NCBI GenBank assembly: GCA_003523945.1
Contig: DOFS01000190.1
Span: 1 to 5,557, forward strand
Direction: 5' to 3'
Source of the DNA: Nitrospiraceae bacterium
GTDB taxonomy: Bacteria; Nitrospirota; Nitrospiria; Nitrospirales; UBA8639
Length of the DNA: 5,557 bases
The position numbers were made by a program, and so were the translations under genes. The stretch's first letter is position 1, and the number at the start of each line of letters is the position of its first letter. Below are positions 5,463 to 5,557 of the stretch, one piece after another. The notes under the pieces are model-generated. The model had not been told where the DNA came from and did no database searches. It saw only the letters and a program-made list of their open reading frames with translations.

Positions 5463-5557
5463 TTACCGGGTCCATGCAAAGAGTTTGCGGAGGAACTGTT
5501 TTTTTCCTTCCGTCAGGGTGGTTTTTCGCCAGGCATTCGCCGACTTTTTGACGACTT
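5463..5557 (-). CDS. Possible C-terminal end of a - strand gene, cut by the window edge
   Basis: On the - strand a frame open at the window edge (first full codon at 5555) runs 30 residues, VVKKSANAWRKTTLTEGKKQ followed by FLRKLFAWTR, to TAA at 5463-5465. The basic, helical character fits a protein C-terminus. It points the same way as the DUF3047 gene, with a gap of 118 bases between. A second open - strand frame (to a TGA overlapping the DUF3047 start codon) reads less like protein. Too short to name a family. Confidence 0.4.
   Translation of the reverse strand, partial: VVKKSANAWRKTTLTEGKKQFLRKLFAWTR

Noticed and set aside
5484..5557. + strand gene start near GGAGG at 5489-5493
   Set aside because: No ATG, GTG or TTG follows at a suitable distance; the ATG at 5474 leads to a stop after 25 codons.
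1..5557. Signs of a mobile element, CRISPR array, toxin-antitoxin pair or defence system
   Set aside because: No transposase, integrase, spaced direct repeats or matching small gene pairs were seen on either strand.

Overview
The window (about 5.6 kb, roughly 50% GC) looks like ordinary chromosomal sequence from a Gram-negative-type environmental bacterium. The protein styles (a histidine-rich TPR protein, an orphan PAS-like/LuxR regulator whose short form opens with 'SRVQEIADRRSIPG', an ECF sigma factor with a zinc anti-sigma partner, a DUF3047 exported protein) remind me most of Nitrospira/Nitrospirota. That is recollection of protein families, not a database result.

Layout, left to right. 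A TPR-repeat protein on the + strand runs in from outside the window and ends at 1336. A gene-poor stretch of about 540 bases follows; it has no convincing gene but several inverted repeats. Next on the + strand is an orphan LuxR-type regulator with no receiver domain (1943-2521, possibly from 1880). A 240-260 base intergenic region holds a good sigma-70-type promoter with a dyad over its -35 box. It leads into an ECF sigma factor gene (about 2759/2780-3430), followed after only 5 bases by a small soluble zinc-finger anti-sigma factor (3436-3747). After a further 133 bases comes a thioredoxin-fold/peroxiredoxin-like protein with a CRHC motif (3881-4459). On the - strand, facing it, is a signal-peptide-bearing DUF3047 protein (4571-5344). 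Upstream of that, at the right edge, is the possible C-terminal end of another - strand gene.

How the genes may work together: the sigma and anti-sigma genes form a two-gene operon. The anti-sigma has a Cys...HxxxCxxC zinc site, with the spacing I recall for the redox-sensing RsrA type, and no membrane segment. The neighbouring thiol protein makes a thiol/redox-stress response a reasonable hypothesis, but nothing in the sequence proves it. I see no CRISPR array, insertion sequence, tRNA, rRNA, phage gene or defence system, and no clear evidence of a wholly new system. The most unusual point is that the sigma factor has no ATG or GTG start upstream of its conserved region. It must start at TTG 2780, which lacks a ribosome binding site, or at an ATT codon at 2759, which has one.
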